Shown in pieces: positions 1 to 12,744 of a stretch of 64,000 bases of DNA (its first letter is position 1; every line of letters starts with the position of its first letter). This DNA is from Amphirosellinia nigrospora (taxonomy: Eukaryota; Ascomycota; Sordariomycetes; Xylariales; Xylariaceae). The notes beneath the pieces are model-generated. The model was not told where the DNA came from and searched no databases. It saw only the letters and a program-made list of their open reading frames with translations. The position numbers and the translations under genes are program-made. The stretch spans positions 4,871,569 through 4,935,568 of the forward strand of contig SCHM01000002.1 of NCBI GenBank assembly GCA_004123355.1, written 5' to 3'.

Positions 1-581
1 TAAAAATAAGCTAAAAAAATTATAAAAAATTTATTAACTAAATTAATTATTAAAATATAGCTAAAATAATAACTAATTTTTTATAAACAAAAAAATAATA
101 AACTAAAAAATTTATTATTAGAAAATTTTATTAAACTATTAAATTAAACCGAATAAAAAGCTAATTTAAAATAATAAGTTTATAAAAATAATTTAAAAAA
201 TTATACGCCGAAAAATTATTTATATATTAATTTAGAATTTTTTTTTAATATATTTATATTATTAAAATTATTAAAAGTTATATTTTTTAGCTTAGCTATA
301 ATATAATTAAAACTTATTAATTTAAATATAAGCTATAATTAATTTAGTTATTTATATTAAAATTAAAATAAGCTTATATTTTTAAATTAATTTATTAAAT
401 TATAAACTATATATTTTAATATAGTTTAATTATATAAATTATTTATTATAAATAAAAAAACAATTATTAAAATATAAAAAGTTAAACTATTATAAAGTTT
501 TTTTAAATATTATAATATTTAAATTTAAATATTAAATATAAAAAAAAATAATATTAACTTATAAAAAATATTTTTAAAAAG

Positions 582-752
582 TTTATAATTTATTATTTAT
601 TTAATTATAAATATTAAATATTAATAAAAATTTTAAATAAAACGAAAAAAAATATTTTTATAAAAGCTTATTATTTATTATTTATTTAATCGTAAATATT
701 AAATATTAATAAAAGCTTTAAATAAAACGAAAAAAAAATATTTTTAAAAGTT
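582..752. repeat. Two-copy tandem repeat, unit about 85 bp
   Basis: Two adjacent copies share a long core with the landmarks attaaatattaataaaa and taaaacgaaaaaaaa, at 582-667 and 668-752. A partial third copy of the unit's end lies just upstream (about 561-581). The copies differ by a few C/T and G/A changes, consistent with duplication before RIP. Confidence 0.65.
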
Positions 753-2550
753 TATAAACTAAATAAAAAAAGTTTTTAAACTAGCGATATATTATTTTAA
801 AGCTTATTTATAAAAATTATTATTTTAAAAAAAACGTATATATTATTAAAATTTATTTTTATTTCCGAAATAATATAAAAAGCTTAATTTATATTTATTA
901 AAAGATTATTTTAAGTAAACAAAATATATTTATTTATAAAGCTACTAAAAAATAAAAACTTAAAAAAAATATTTAAAAGTTCGATTTTAAATAAATTAGT
1001 TTTCGATTATATATAAATATATATTATAAATTTAATAAATATAAATATTAATAAATATAAAGCTTAGCTAATAATATATAAAAATTAAAAACTAAGCTAT
1101 AATAAAAAAAATATTTATATAAATATTTTAATAAAAAAATCGTTTAAAACTTTAATAATAATTATTGCTAAATTTAATTTCAAATTTAAATAATATAATA
1201 TTATAAATGTTTTATTAACGTAAAATTTATTAAAAAAGTTTATATATATATATTTTTAGTTATAAAAAAATAAATATTATAGTTAAATTATTATAAGCTT
1301 TTTATAGTTTATAAAAGTTTTTTTTATTATAGTAAAAAAGCTTTTAAAATTATTAAATAAAATTAGTTTTAAACTAATATTTATAAATTTTATTATTTTT
1401 TAAAAAATAAAATATTTATTTTATTTATATTAATAATATAATAATTATATATATTTTTAAAAGTTTTAAAACAATTAATATAATAATTATTATATTAAAA
1501 TCTTAATATAAATTAATTAAAAGTAAAAATTTATAGTAGTTTTTAAAAATAAAAATAATCTAAAATAAATAAAAAAATTATTATAGTTATTTTAAGCTTT
1601 TTATATTAAAAAAATCATTAAGCTTTAAAATATAAATATTATAATATACGTTATTATTTTAATAAAAACGGATAAGCTGTTTTTATATAAAAAAATAGCT
1701 TTATTTTAAGCATATAATAATATTAGTAAAAAATAGGTTTAATTTTATATATAGCTATTATTATACGCTTAAATATAGCGTTCGTTATTTTTAAGCTATT
1801 ATAGTTTAATTATAATTTTTTTTTAAGTATTATAAAGCTATAAATAAAGTATTTTTATATTTATTGCTTATATAGCACTACGTACTATTTAATAATAAAA
1901 ATAACTTTATAATAGCTAATAATATATTATTATTAATAATATTATTAATAAAAAAAGCTTTTTAATAGGACTATAAGCTAAAAAGCTAATAAATAAAATA
2001 TAGTTATAACGTTTATTATAAAAGCTAAATTACTAGCGCTAGCTTAAGCTGCTAAAAAAACTATATATATTAATAAGCTTATTATTAAGCTTAATAAATA
2101 TAATATATTATTATTTAGTACGATAATTAGCAAATTATAAAGCTAGTTATTAAAAAATTAGCTTTTTTACGTATTAAACTATAATATATTAATATTTATA
2201 ACTATTAATTACGCTAAAAAGTTAAAAATAAAACTTTAATAATAATATATATGCTTACTAGTAAATAATTGCTAATAGTTTTATTAAAGCTTTATTTATT
2301 TAATAATAAGCAACGTTTTTCTAATAACTAGGGCTAGCTAAGTTATTTATTAAGCTAGTAATACTAATAAGCTAATTATTTATATTAAAAAAAATCGAAA
2401 ACTAATTAATAGGTAGAAAATTAGCTAAATAAACTATTAATTAATTATATTTTATTTTTTATTTATTAAATAGGATTTAAATTATAAGCGCTTATAATAT
2501 AAGTAGGAAGATTAATTAATTTTTGTTTAAAGCTTTAAGGTTATTATATA

Positions 2551-2556
<6 letters not shown>

Positions 2557-2597
<41 letters not shown>

Positions 2598-2674
2598 TAA
2601 AGGGCCCGCGATTTTGCTACTTAAGTAGCTAGAGTTTAATCCTAACCGGCTTATTTTTTTTTTTTTTTTTTTTT
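2557..2674. repeat. 38-base poly-A and 21-base poly-T run facing each other, possible LINE tails
   Basis: A pure A run at 2,557-2,594 is followed by about 60 bases of less AT-rich DNA (gcttaaagggcccgcg onward) and then a pure T run at 2,654-2,674. A long A run at the end of a degraded repeat fits the 3' tail of a non-LTR retrotransposon (LINE). The T run would fit a second element on the other strand. I found no reverse transcriptase motif next to either run and no target duplication, so these could also be simple microsatellites. The neighbouring 1,700-2,520 sequence is somewhat richer in G and C than the rest of the block. Confidence 0.3.
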
Positions 2675-3989
2675 ACTGCTTTAAAAAGCTTTAATAAAAT
2701 ACGTACTATAATACGCAAAACAGCAAGCCAGCGTATAAGCTTAGCGGGAAAACGTATAGTAAAAATAATAGCGGTAATAATAGTATATTTAATTAAATAT
2801 TATATAAAGCATAAAAAGCTTGTTTAATATTTTTAAAATTAATTATTATTAAATAAGCTATTAATTATTAAAATAAAAAATTATTTATAGTTTTTTATAA
2901 ATATATTTAAAAATATAATATTAATAGGCGTTTTATTACTAATTATTTTTATATAATTATTATTTAATACGAAAACGCTTTTAATATACTAAAAATATAA
3001 AATTTTATAACAAACTAATAAATATTTTAGTTTAAAAAAAATAATAATAATAATAATTTATACTATTTTTATAACTATATAAATAATAAATTAAACTAAT
3101 AATAATAAAAAAAATAACTATAATAATAATAATAATAATAAATAATAAACGAATATTTTAATAAAACTAAAATAAAAACTAATATTATTTAAATTATTTA
3201 TTTAGTTAAATTAATAAAAATATTAAAAAAGCTTAACGTTAAGCTAATAATTTTAAAAATAATTATAATAATAGTAGCTAAAGCTTAACGAACTAATATA
3301 TAAAAAAATAATAATAAAACTTTATAAGCGTTATATATTTAATATAACTTAGATCGGCCGGCTAAAGCGAGCTAAAAGTAGTAAAAAATAATAAATAAAA
3401 ATATTTTTTTCGCCCGAAAATAAAAATAAAAACAAAAATAAAAATAAACTATTAAACTATTTAATAATAAATTATATAAAATATAAATAATATTAAAAAA
3501 AAGCAATATAATATAAGTTTTTATTATATATATTAATAATTAAATATATATTAATATTAAGCTTAATAGCTATTAATATTATATATATTATTAAAAATAA
3601 CTTAAATATATATTAAAAGTTTATAATTATTTAATTAAACTATATATAAATTAATATTAATTTTAGCTATTATTTAAAAAGTGCGCATATATAAGTACGC
3701 GTAATTATTTATTTATAAGTTTTAAAACTATAATAACTAAAAAATAAAAAAATAAAAAAAAAAGCAGCTAATATTATATATAAATTAATTATTATTATTT
3801 ATATAATTATTTATATTTATTTAATTATATAATAATAATTAGTTTTATAATATTTATATTAAATATAAGTTATAAAGTATTTTATTATAATATATTAATA
3901 AACGATTTATTTATTATATTTTATATAGATTATACGTTTATTAATTAAGATTTAAAAAAAACAATTAAATTTATTTTTTTTAAAAAGTA

Positions 3990-4190
3990 TATTAAATTGC
4001 GCACTAATTAATAATTTATTTATATATTACTAAATAAATTACCTAGTTATTTATTTAATATATATAGTAGTGCGCTAAGGTTTAACTAGTGGCTAGTGCT
4101 CCTGTTAGGTATTTTATACTAGAAATACCTTAATTGAGCTTGGCAGCGATATATAGATAGATTAATACACACATATCACTGAATTTGACA
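3990..4190 (+). mobile_element. LTR of an LTR retrotransposon, same family as the solo LTR at 37,286-37,483
   Basis: This 201-bp stretch aligns over its full length with the reverse complement of 37,286-37,483. It ends in tgaca and begins with tattaaattgcgc, which matches the other copy's tgttggattacgc once RIP-type changes are allowed. Shared landmarks are taactagtggctagtgct and ttgagcttggcagcgata. Its right end abuts the gypsy LTR at 4,191 directly. I see no convincing target duplication (aagta on the left, gctat on the right), so it may be a solo LTR, or an end joined by recombination or a later insertion. The 3' half is clearly less AT-shifted than the 5' half. Confidence 0.75.
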
Positions 4191-4434
4191 GCTATGCCCA
4201 CCACTAGCCATAGCACCTGTAATTTCTACTTGCAGTAACTGCCATTCGTAGTGAATGTAGTGCAGTGAATGAAGGCAGGCATTGGTAGTGAATGTAGCTG
4301 CCCTACGCAAGTATTTAAGCAGCTGCTTATATTATAGATTTAGACTTTTTTTTTTTTTACTTTATTTGTAAATTTTATATATAATATATTATATATACTA
4401 AAGTTTTGTTTTTTCGAGTATATAAAGCGTAACT
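4191..4434 (+). repeat. 5' LTR (copy A) of the gypsy-type element
   Basis: This is a direct repeat of 10,421-10,667. It keeps many TpG and CpA steps that are TpA in copy B, so it carries less RIP than its partner although it lies deeper in the AT block. Confidence 0.75.
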
Positions 4435-7400
4435 ATTTATAAATTATTTAAAATATTATAAAATATTAAGATTGTTTTTATAATATTTTTTAATTAAATT
4501 AAACGATTAATTTAACTTAAAAATATTAAAATATTTTTTAAAAAAAACTAAAATAATAAGCGCGTATAGCTATACGTACTAAAGCTTTTATTAATATTTT
4601 AAACTTGTTTGCTTTAAATATTTAAATAATAAGCTTTTTATAATAAAACTTTAAAAATAATAAAAATATATTTATTTTAACTTTTTTAATTATATAAAAA
4701 TTATAATAATAAGCTATAAAAGCTAACTATTTTTAATTAATTTAATATAATAGTTTTATAATATTATTAATTATATATTTAAAAAAAAAAATTTAATATA
4801 AATATTGCTAGTTTTAATTAAATAGTTTAATATTTAATTAATAATTATATAAAACTATAAATAAAAAACGTTAAGCTTAGTTTTTATTTTAAACTAATAT
4901 AATTATAATAAAATAATTTAATTTTTTAATAAAAATATAAACTAAACTAATATAAATAATATATATAAAACTTTATTATTATTTTTAAAAAATAAAATAT
5001 ACGTTTTTTTAATAATAGTTTATTAATATTTTATTATTAATTTATATATATTTATTAAAAAATTAAATAAATAAAATAAAGTTTTATTTAATTAAATAAA
5101 AAATAAAATAAAATAATTATTTTTTATAATAAAATATATTATATTAATATACTATTAACGTTTTTTAATTTATAATTAAAAATAATTTTAATTAATAATA
5201 AACTAATTAATAAACTATTAATTAATTATTAAATAAACTATAAAAAATAATTAAATAATATAATTACGTTTAAAATAATTTAAATATTTTAAACTAATAA
5301 ATAGTTAATTTATTAAATTATTATAAAATAATTTTTATTTTATTAAATAATAAAAAAAGCTAATATATAACTAAAATATTAATATTTATTTTTTATAATA
5401 ATATAATTAAAAATAAACTTAAATTTAAAATATAAATTTAAACTATATAAAATTGCTTTAAATTTAACGCTAATAGTATATTAAAATAGCCTAATATGCT
5501 AATATTAAAACTTATATTAAAAGCTATATAATTAACGATTTTTTTTTTTTTATTTAATTATTTTAATATATTTATTAATTTAAAAACTATTTTAAAATAT
5601 TTCGAAAAAATTTATATTAATATTAACTATAATAAAAAGCTAAAACTAATTTTTAATTATTTAATTTTAATTAATATATATTAGTTAAATTTTTTAAGTT
5701 TTAAACTATTTTTATTTGTTTAATTAATAAAATTAAACTTAATAAAACTAAATAAAAAAAAAATTTAAAAATAAATTATTTTTTTAATTAATAATTAAAA
5801 TTATATTAAAATATTTAAAAAAAATATTAACTTTAATATTTATATAAAATATTATTTTTAAATAGTTTATTATTTAATAATAACTAATTATAAATAAAAT
5901 AAAATTTATAAAAAAAACGTAAAAGTTTATTATTATAATTTTTTTTTTTTTTTTTTTTATTTAAATAATTTTTTTTTTTATTTTAAAACTAAATAATAAT
6001 AATAATAGCAATTTTATTTAACTATTTAAATTTAACGTTAATAAATATAATAATTAATTTTAATAATAAATATTTTAATTATTATTAATAAAAATATATT
6101 TTAAAAAAATACTTTTTAAAAAATTAAATTTTAATAAATAAAAAAGCTTAAATTATTAAATTTTAGCTATATATAATATATTAAATATTAAGCTAGCTAA
6201 TATATAAAAAAATAAATTTAATAAATATAAAAAAAAAAAAATAACTTTAAAAAAAATAGCTTTTTTTTAAAAAAAATATTTTTAAAAAATATTATTAATT
6301 ATAAAATAAATTTAATAAAAAATATTTAAATAAAAAGTTTTTATTATATATTTATATTTTATATAATAATAGATTTTTTTTAATTATAAATAATTTTTTT
6401 AAAAATATAAAATAAATATATATATAAATAAAATAAACTAATTTATAGAAAAAATTATTAAACTATTTAATTTTATTATTATTATAAACTTTTTTACTAA
6501 AAAATTATAAAATATAATAATAAAAATAAAAAAATATTAATCGGGTTTTTTTATTATTATTAAAAATATAAAAAAATTTTTAAAATAAATTTATAATTAT
6601 TATTAATTTAATTTATAATATAATTTTAAGCAAATTATAGTTTAAATATTATAATATTTATTAAATTATTAATAAAACTATTTAATATTTTATTTTAATT
6701 ATTTTTTAATTATAATATAAAATATTATTTAATAATAAAAATAAATATATAATTATAATATAGTTTATTAATTTAATATTAATTAATAAAATTATAACTT
6801 TAAAAAAAAAAAAGTAATATTAATAATAATAAAAAACAAAATAATATTTAAATAATATAAAACTAAAAATATTTATTTTAAAATATAACGATTTAATATA
6901 AAAAAATTTCGATAAAATAAAATAAATAATATTTAATTAGCTTTTATTAAAATTTGTTTTTAAAAATATAAACTATATTTTTATAAAAAATATAATTTTA
7001 ATTTTTATTTAAAAGTTTAATAAAAAGTTTTTATTATAAAACAAAATAATATCGGTTAATATAAAAAAAACTAATAATTAAAATATTTAGCTTAAATATA
7101 ATTATTTTTAATATAATAATAAAAAAAAAATAAAAAACATTTATATTATTAATATTAATAAAATTAATAAAATAATTAAAAGATTAAAAAAAAATAAAAC
7201 GATTTTTTAAAAAAAAAATAAAAAATTAAAATAAAAACGTAAAAAAAATATTTAAAAATATTAAAACTTAATACGTATTTTTAACCGAATAAACTTTAAT
7301 ATATTATTATTATATTATTATAAATAAATTAAAAATAAAGTTTTTTAAAAATAAATTTAAAGCTAATTTAAGCTATAATTTTTTATATAAAATATTATTA

Positions 7401-10400
7401 AATAAATTAAAAGCTATATAAAAATTTTTAATCGAAAACTTATATAAAAACTTTATTAAACTTAATAATATTTTATATAATTTATTTAATTTATAAAAAA
7501 AATAAAAATAAGCTTTATTTTTATATAAATTATTATAAGCTAAATAAAATTACGAAAAAAAATTAATATTTGCTTTTTTATTAAAAAAACTTTAGCTTAT
7601 ATTATTAAAACGAAAATTTTTACCCAATTTAATATATAATAAATATTTAATTATATTTATATTATTTAAAAATAAAAATTATATAATATTTTATATAAAA
7701 TATAATATATATTAATTATTAATATTATTATTTAGTTTATTAATAAACTTTCGATATTTTAATAATATATTAATAATATATTATTTAATTTTTTAAACGA
7801 ATTTTATAATATTTACGCTAATAATATTATTATTTATTTAAAAATAATAAAAATATATTATTTATATATATTATATATTAAAATAATTAATTTAAGCAAA
7901 ATTATAAATTAATATAAAAAAGTTTAAATTTTATATTATTAAAACTAAATTTTTAAGCTATATTATTAATATTAAAAAAATTCGAATAAATTTTATTAAA
8001 AAACGCTATATTAAAAAAAAAACTTTTATATCAATTAAAATATATAATTTTTTTTAAAATTTTATAACTTTTATTAAGATTTTATTAATATTAAAATTAT
8101 ATTATAGCGTTTTTAAACTAATTAATATAAAAATATATTTTTTAAATAAACTAAAAAATATAAAAAATTATTTTATTAGTTTAAAAAAACTTTAATAAAG
8201 TTTTTTTTATTAAAATATTTTAACTATAATTTATTAATAAAAATTAAAACTAATATATTTAACAGTATAAACTTTAACGTATTATTATAATTATATAATA
8301 AAACCTAGTATTTTATAGCGTATTTTTTAAAAATATTTTATAATATTAAACTAAACTATAATATTTATAATAAAAATTACTAGCGGTTATATTATATTTT
8401 AAAAAATAGAAATTTAAATTAATTAATAGCTACGATAAGTTTTTTTAATATATTAATAATTAAATATTAAAGTTTTTTAGCAAAAATAATATTTTAATTT
8501 AAAATAAACTAAATAAGTTAACTTTTTTTTAAAATATAATTTTTTAATATTATATTATTTTAATAAAAATATATATTAGCTAACGTTTTATTATAAAAAT
8601 AAAAAACTTAATAATATAAAAAGCTAAAAAAAATAAATATATTATTTATAATATTTTAGCCGGTAAATAATATAATATAATTAATTTTTATATAAATAAA
8701 ATTATATTAAATAAGTTTTATTAAAATATATAATAAATTAAATATTTTTATAAAACTATAATTAATTAAGCAAATTTTTAAAAAAAACTATAAAAATATA
8801 AGTATAAAATTTATTATTAACGAACTAAAAATAATAAGCTAAAAAATCTATAAAAATTAAAAAACAAATTAATTATATTTTACAAACGTTTAATTATTCT
8901 TGATTTTTTATATTTAAAAATATAATTTATTAAAAAAACATATTATAAAATATTTAAAAATAAAACTTTTAATAAACTTATACTTTTTTTAATATTTAAA
9001 TATATATAACGCTATTTTATTATTAATTTTAAATAAATATTTAAAAATAAAAATAATATAATAACGTACTAATAATAATATTGCTTAAATAAATAAATAT
9101 AAATTATATTTTATATTATAAAAATAACTATAAAAAATATTATTAAAATATACTACAAAAAACCTTTTTAAGTTTTTAAAATATTTATAATTATAATTTT
9201 AAACTATAAATTTTAATTTATTTTTATTTTTATAAATAAACTATATAAGCTAATAAAAAAAATATATATTAACTACCGCAAATATTATAAAACTATAAAA
9301 CAAATAAAAATTATAAATAAATATATTAACTAAAAATTATAACTATACGTAAATTATTATTAAATAATTAGTTTAAACGTATATTTATTAAAATATTAAA
9401 ATCTTAATATTAATTTTTACGCTTTAATAAATTATTATTTTATAAAATTAAAATTTTTTAATATTTTTAATTTTAATTAAAAAAATTAAACCGTAGATAA
9501 AAAGCTATAAAAGCTTTTAAAAAAAAAAGCAATTCGAACAAATATATAAAAAAAATAAAAAAAATAGCATAGTTCGTTAAATTAGCTAAAAAAACCTATA
9601 GTATATTTAAAAAATATAACTAATTAGCTAATAAAAATCAATAAAAACCTAACTTTAACGTAAAAAATTATATATTAATTTTAAAAAAAAAATAGTTTTA
9701 AAAAATAACCGTTTATCGGACAAGCTAAATTTTTTTATAATATAATAAAAGTTTAAAATACGCAAAAAAAACGGAAATATTTTATATTAAATGTTTTTAT
9801 AATTTAAAAAAAAAAATTTTATTATATAAACTAATTATAAAAATACTTTAATAATTTATTATTAAACTAAAAGCAAAAACTTAAAAAAAAATAATAAAAC
9901 TTAAAAATAAAAAAAAGTTTACTATTAAAAAAATATAAATATTTCGATTTTATTATCGGAAGTTATAATATTAAATAGATTAAAAAAATTAAAACTTTAA
10001 TAATATATAATACTTAGTAAAAACTTTAAAATAGTATAAACAAAAAAATTTTATAATATAACTTTAATTTAGCCGGACTTTTAGTAAAATTAAAATATAG
10101 CTAAAAATAGCGCAAAAAAACGAATTTAATAAGCTATATTTAAACAATAATAAAACTATATAAAAAAAAAAAAAACGCGAAAAAAAACACGTAAATAAAA
10201 AAACATATAAATATTATATATTTAAATATTATATTAAATAAAAAAACTTTAAATAATATATAAAAAAACTAATATAATAATAATAGTATAAAAGCTTTAT
10301 AAAAAGTTTATATTAAAAATTTAAAGCGATTTTTTTTTCGCTAAAAAGTAGTTATAATTTCAACCCCGGTTAAATCACTTTTTTTTCGAAAAAAAGTAGT

Positions 10401-10420
10401 TATAAATCTACAAGCTTTAG

Positions 10421-10667
10421 TAGCTATACCTACTACTAGCTATAGCACCTATAATCTCCACTTATAGTAACTACTATTTGTAGTAAATACAGTACAATAA
10501 ATAAAAGCAAGCATTAGTAATAAATGCAGCTGCCCTACGCAAATATTTAAACAGCTGCTTATACTATAGATTTAGACCTTCTTTCTTTCTTACTTTATTT
10601 ATAGATTTTATATACAATATACTACATATACTAAAGCCTTGTCTCTTCGAGTATGTAAAGCGTAACT
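10421..10667 (+). repeat. 3' LTR (copy B) of the gypsy-type element
   Basis: This repeat begins tagctatacc and ends gcgtaact. It is preceded by a short internal repeat (two copies of an aaagtagttataa motif near 10,346 and 10,393) that is also found next to the matching LTR at 49,253-49,493. It marks the right edge of AT block 1, and sequence of normal composition begins within about 20 bases. Confidence 0.75.
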
Positions 10668-11187
10668 ATAAATATAGCCCATATAAATCTAGGTTCAAAA
10701 GAATATAAAAATTACAGTTTTTTCACCATTGTATTTACTGACCTTAAATCATAGCCAGTATCTATCCTTTAATTTTAGCATTTTTGTGTTGTGCTATCTA
10801 TTATTGAAGCTGTAGAGATTTGGTGGTATTTGGTAGCATATGAGCAGTGTGTGATCTTTTGTTGACCCCACTCCTGCTAGGAGATCAAGAGTTGGACAGA
10901 ACAGGCATTAGTGCAGCTTGTTTCAAATTTTCATAAAGCACTACCAAATCTCGCGATACCCCGCCGGGACCCCAAATGCCTCATTTGCCTAGGCTTCACT
11001 TAAACTCCATGGACCCGAGACAGTAAAGATCTTTTATCTTTTCCCGAGCCTAAGCTAGTACTAATTTTTTAGAGAACCGATCATGATCTAATACATTCAT
11101 TCTCCCCAGCCATGCAAAGCCTCGCATCCGGCATGCTAATTGCTCATTAGCCTTCGACCACAGCCTGATAAACGTAGATTCTGAACG
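10668..11187. other. Intergenic boundary between AT block 1 and gene island 1
   Basis: Base composition rises to normal over this stretch. I see no coding signal, RNA gene or repeat except a short inverted pair around the words agatttggtggtatttggtag (near 10,817) and ctaccaaatct (near 10,941). Confidence 0.5.
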
Positions 11188-12124
11188 CTAGATAAGGCCC
11201 AGCTCTTCCTCTTCGTCCACCTCAGTATCCCAGGACTCCACAATATCCCAGGACTCCTCATCATCCTCGGACCCTCCACTATTCCGGGACCACCCATCGG
11301 CGGCAAGTTCCTCAGTAGAAAGATCGGAATATGGTCGTGAAGGAAGCTGGCACTCAGTTGGGGTCATAAGCAGTCTCTCGGCCGGTTCTTTGAGTTTCTA
11401 ACACTGTTGGATGCTTGCTGATATTCCGCGTCAATAGTGCTAAAGTCGTCTTCGCGCTTCGCCTGCGAATTGTCATTCTTCTGGGGCCCTTCCTTGTAAA
11501 CTCGGATACCATTTTCAACAGGGTCTTGGGGATCGGGCATGGTTGGGGGTCAGCAGTCTCTTTCGCGTCTTTGTGTGATGTGACTTTTTCCTTTTGATCC
11601 ATATTGTTCGGTACCCCCCTTTTCCTTGTCCTCCTTTGGATGCTGCGAAACTCGACATAACCGTACACCCGATTTAAAGTAGAGTCTTTTGCGTTCAAAC
11701 GTGGCCGTATTGGAGTGTGGTGTGTGGGCCTTAAGGGCCAAGCTCAATTCCTCTGCGATGGTCAGCTGCTTAAGGAGAGCCTCTTTCGCCGCCTGAAGGC
11801 CTCAAGCGTGGTGGCCACCGTCGTTGTATTCGTCCATTATGACAAAGCCTCTTCGGAAGACTTCGTGGGAGAAGTAACGGAAACGACCGGCTTATACTCA
11901 TGATCTTTTGGAAATTTGATCCTTGAATCCATGGCTATGAACTCTGCTGGCGGAGACTGATAGTTGAGTCTGTGATGTGCCGTGCAGGCGAAGGCCAGTT
12001 CTGGGAATTGTGTTTTGAAGGAGAAATGTCTAACGTCGAATTGTGTATCGGGACTGTTTTTTCTTCTGGGTGAAAGTATAAACTTTCTTGCGTAAGCGCC
12101 TGCACGATTTCTAAGCACAACCAT
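11188..12124 (-). pseudogene. Decayed minus-strand gene with an acidic C-terminus, family unknown
   Basis: Several minus-strand pieces in different frames read like one protein. An N-terminal part (about 11,837-12,124) includes KFPKDHEYKPVVSVTS. A middle part has charged text such as KEALLKQLTIAEELSLALK (about 11,740-11,800). A basic stretch follows (about 11,354-11,698). The last 50 codons (stop at 11,188-11,190) give a strongly acidic, Trp-containing tail: SWDIVESWDTEVDEEEELG. The frames change at least three times, with stops between some pieces. The junction near 11,358 is explained by one extra A, because the basic part then runs straight into the tail frame. I do not recognise the family and give no function. 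The acidic tail makes a nuclear or chromatin-type protein conceivable, but that is only a guess. The start at 12,124 is tentative. It is probably a recent pseudogene or a gene hit by consensus errors. Confidence 0.5.
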
Positions 12125-12130
12125 TCGATT

Positions 12131-12744
12131 GCATACTCGCGCGAAAGGTTTTTTCTGACTTGGTACCCGAGCTGGCCACCAAACTTCTGGGCCAGCCGCT
12201 AATAATTTTGCTTCCTATATTTGCCGGGATGGTGGACTGGCATGTTGTCCTTAGACGTCACGACCAATACCGATACCTTCGCATTGGGATGCGCGCATTG
12301 ATAATATCACGCGCGATGGCATGTCAGGATAGGTATATGGTGTTAGTCGCCGTGACGGCGCAAAGTGGCTGATACGGGAAGTGGCTGATACGCAGAGTGG
12401 CTGACATGGCGGGGTTAGTTTGCACATGCGCGTTGACTATCGCCCGGGCTGGGTTATAAGAGGAAAGCAGATGAAACCAAAAACCAAAATATACAAATAG
12501 ATTAAAATTTAAACTTTGATCCTTTTTTTTTTTTATTCATCTCCCTTTCTATGTGCTTATCTTACTCAAGTATCAACAAAGGCCTTGCCACCCATACATG
12601 TACCATTACCTAAGGTAGTAAGTCACTTGTACTGCCCTTTGTTGGCTGACTAAAGTAAATCTCAACTTTAGACACACACACACCACACCACTACACTACA
12701 CACTACGCAGCACACCTCACTCTATTCAAGTCCAAAATATATAA
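12131..12744. promoter_or_regulatory. Intergenic region and probable promoter of the FTA2-like gene
   Basis: The region contains three tandem copies of a roughly 17-base unit (12,361-12,413, listed separately). It also has a TATA-like ttataagagg near 12,453, a T-run near 12,522, and a CA-rich low-complexity leader (about 12,672-12,720) that ends shortly before the start codon at 12,745. The CA-rich, T-poor leader is the sort of sequence seen in fungal 5' leaders. The assignment as promoter rests on position and composition only. Confidence 0.4.
12361..12413. repeat. Three tandem 16-17-base units resembling a transposon end
   Basis: The word agtggctga(t/c)a recurs three times at about 17-base spacing (near 12,364, 12,381 and 12,397). 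On the minus strand this reads as repeated tatcagccact. Tandem short words of this type are common in the terminal inverted repeats of fungal Tc1/pogo-like elements, and the foldback element at 32,373 has a similar design. I do not see the partner end, so this may be a lone remnant. Confidence 0.45.

Larger units (their letters stand above)
1..3989. other. AT-rich RIP-degraded repeat block, left part
   Basis: This stretch is almost pure A/T and has no open reading frame of 60 codons. The remaining C and G sit mainly in gct, cg and ta-rich contexts, as expected after heavy RIP. Three local structures stand out and are listed separately: a tandem repeat near 582-750, a poly-A run at 2,557-2,594 with a nearby poly-T run at 2,654-2,674, and short AAT microsatellites near 3,040 and 3,121-3,147. 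I could not assign the rest to a transposon family by eye. It is probably several degraded repeats rather than unique DNA. Confidence 0.7.
4191..10667 (+). mobile_element. Ty3/gypsy-type LTR retrotransposon, RIP-degraded
   Basis: The ends are direct repeats: LTR A at about 4,191-4,434 and LTR B at about 10,421-10,667. Both run from gctat..cc through agctgcccta-like and agctgctta landmarks to a shared end gcgtaact. The interior is about 6 kb, heavily mutated, and has no intact reading frame. Plus-strand codons around 9,100-9,420 still recall a retroviral-type integrase core of the gypsy kind, placed late in the element as expected for Ty3/gypsy on the plus strand. A second, minus-strand copy (from 49,253) and a plus-strand fragment (about 48,830-49,245) share this interior, so this is a multicopy family. 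The extreme left end is lost or hidden where it meets the LTR at 3,990-4,190, and I could not define a target duplication. It is an old, inactive fossil. Confidence 0.72.

Noticed and set aside
1-10670. AT-rich block 1 as a mitochondrial or plasmid insertion
   Set aside because: It contains paired LTRs and integrase-like traces shared with block 3, and lacks mitochondrial genes, so RIPed transposons explain it better.
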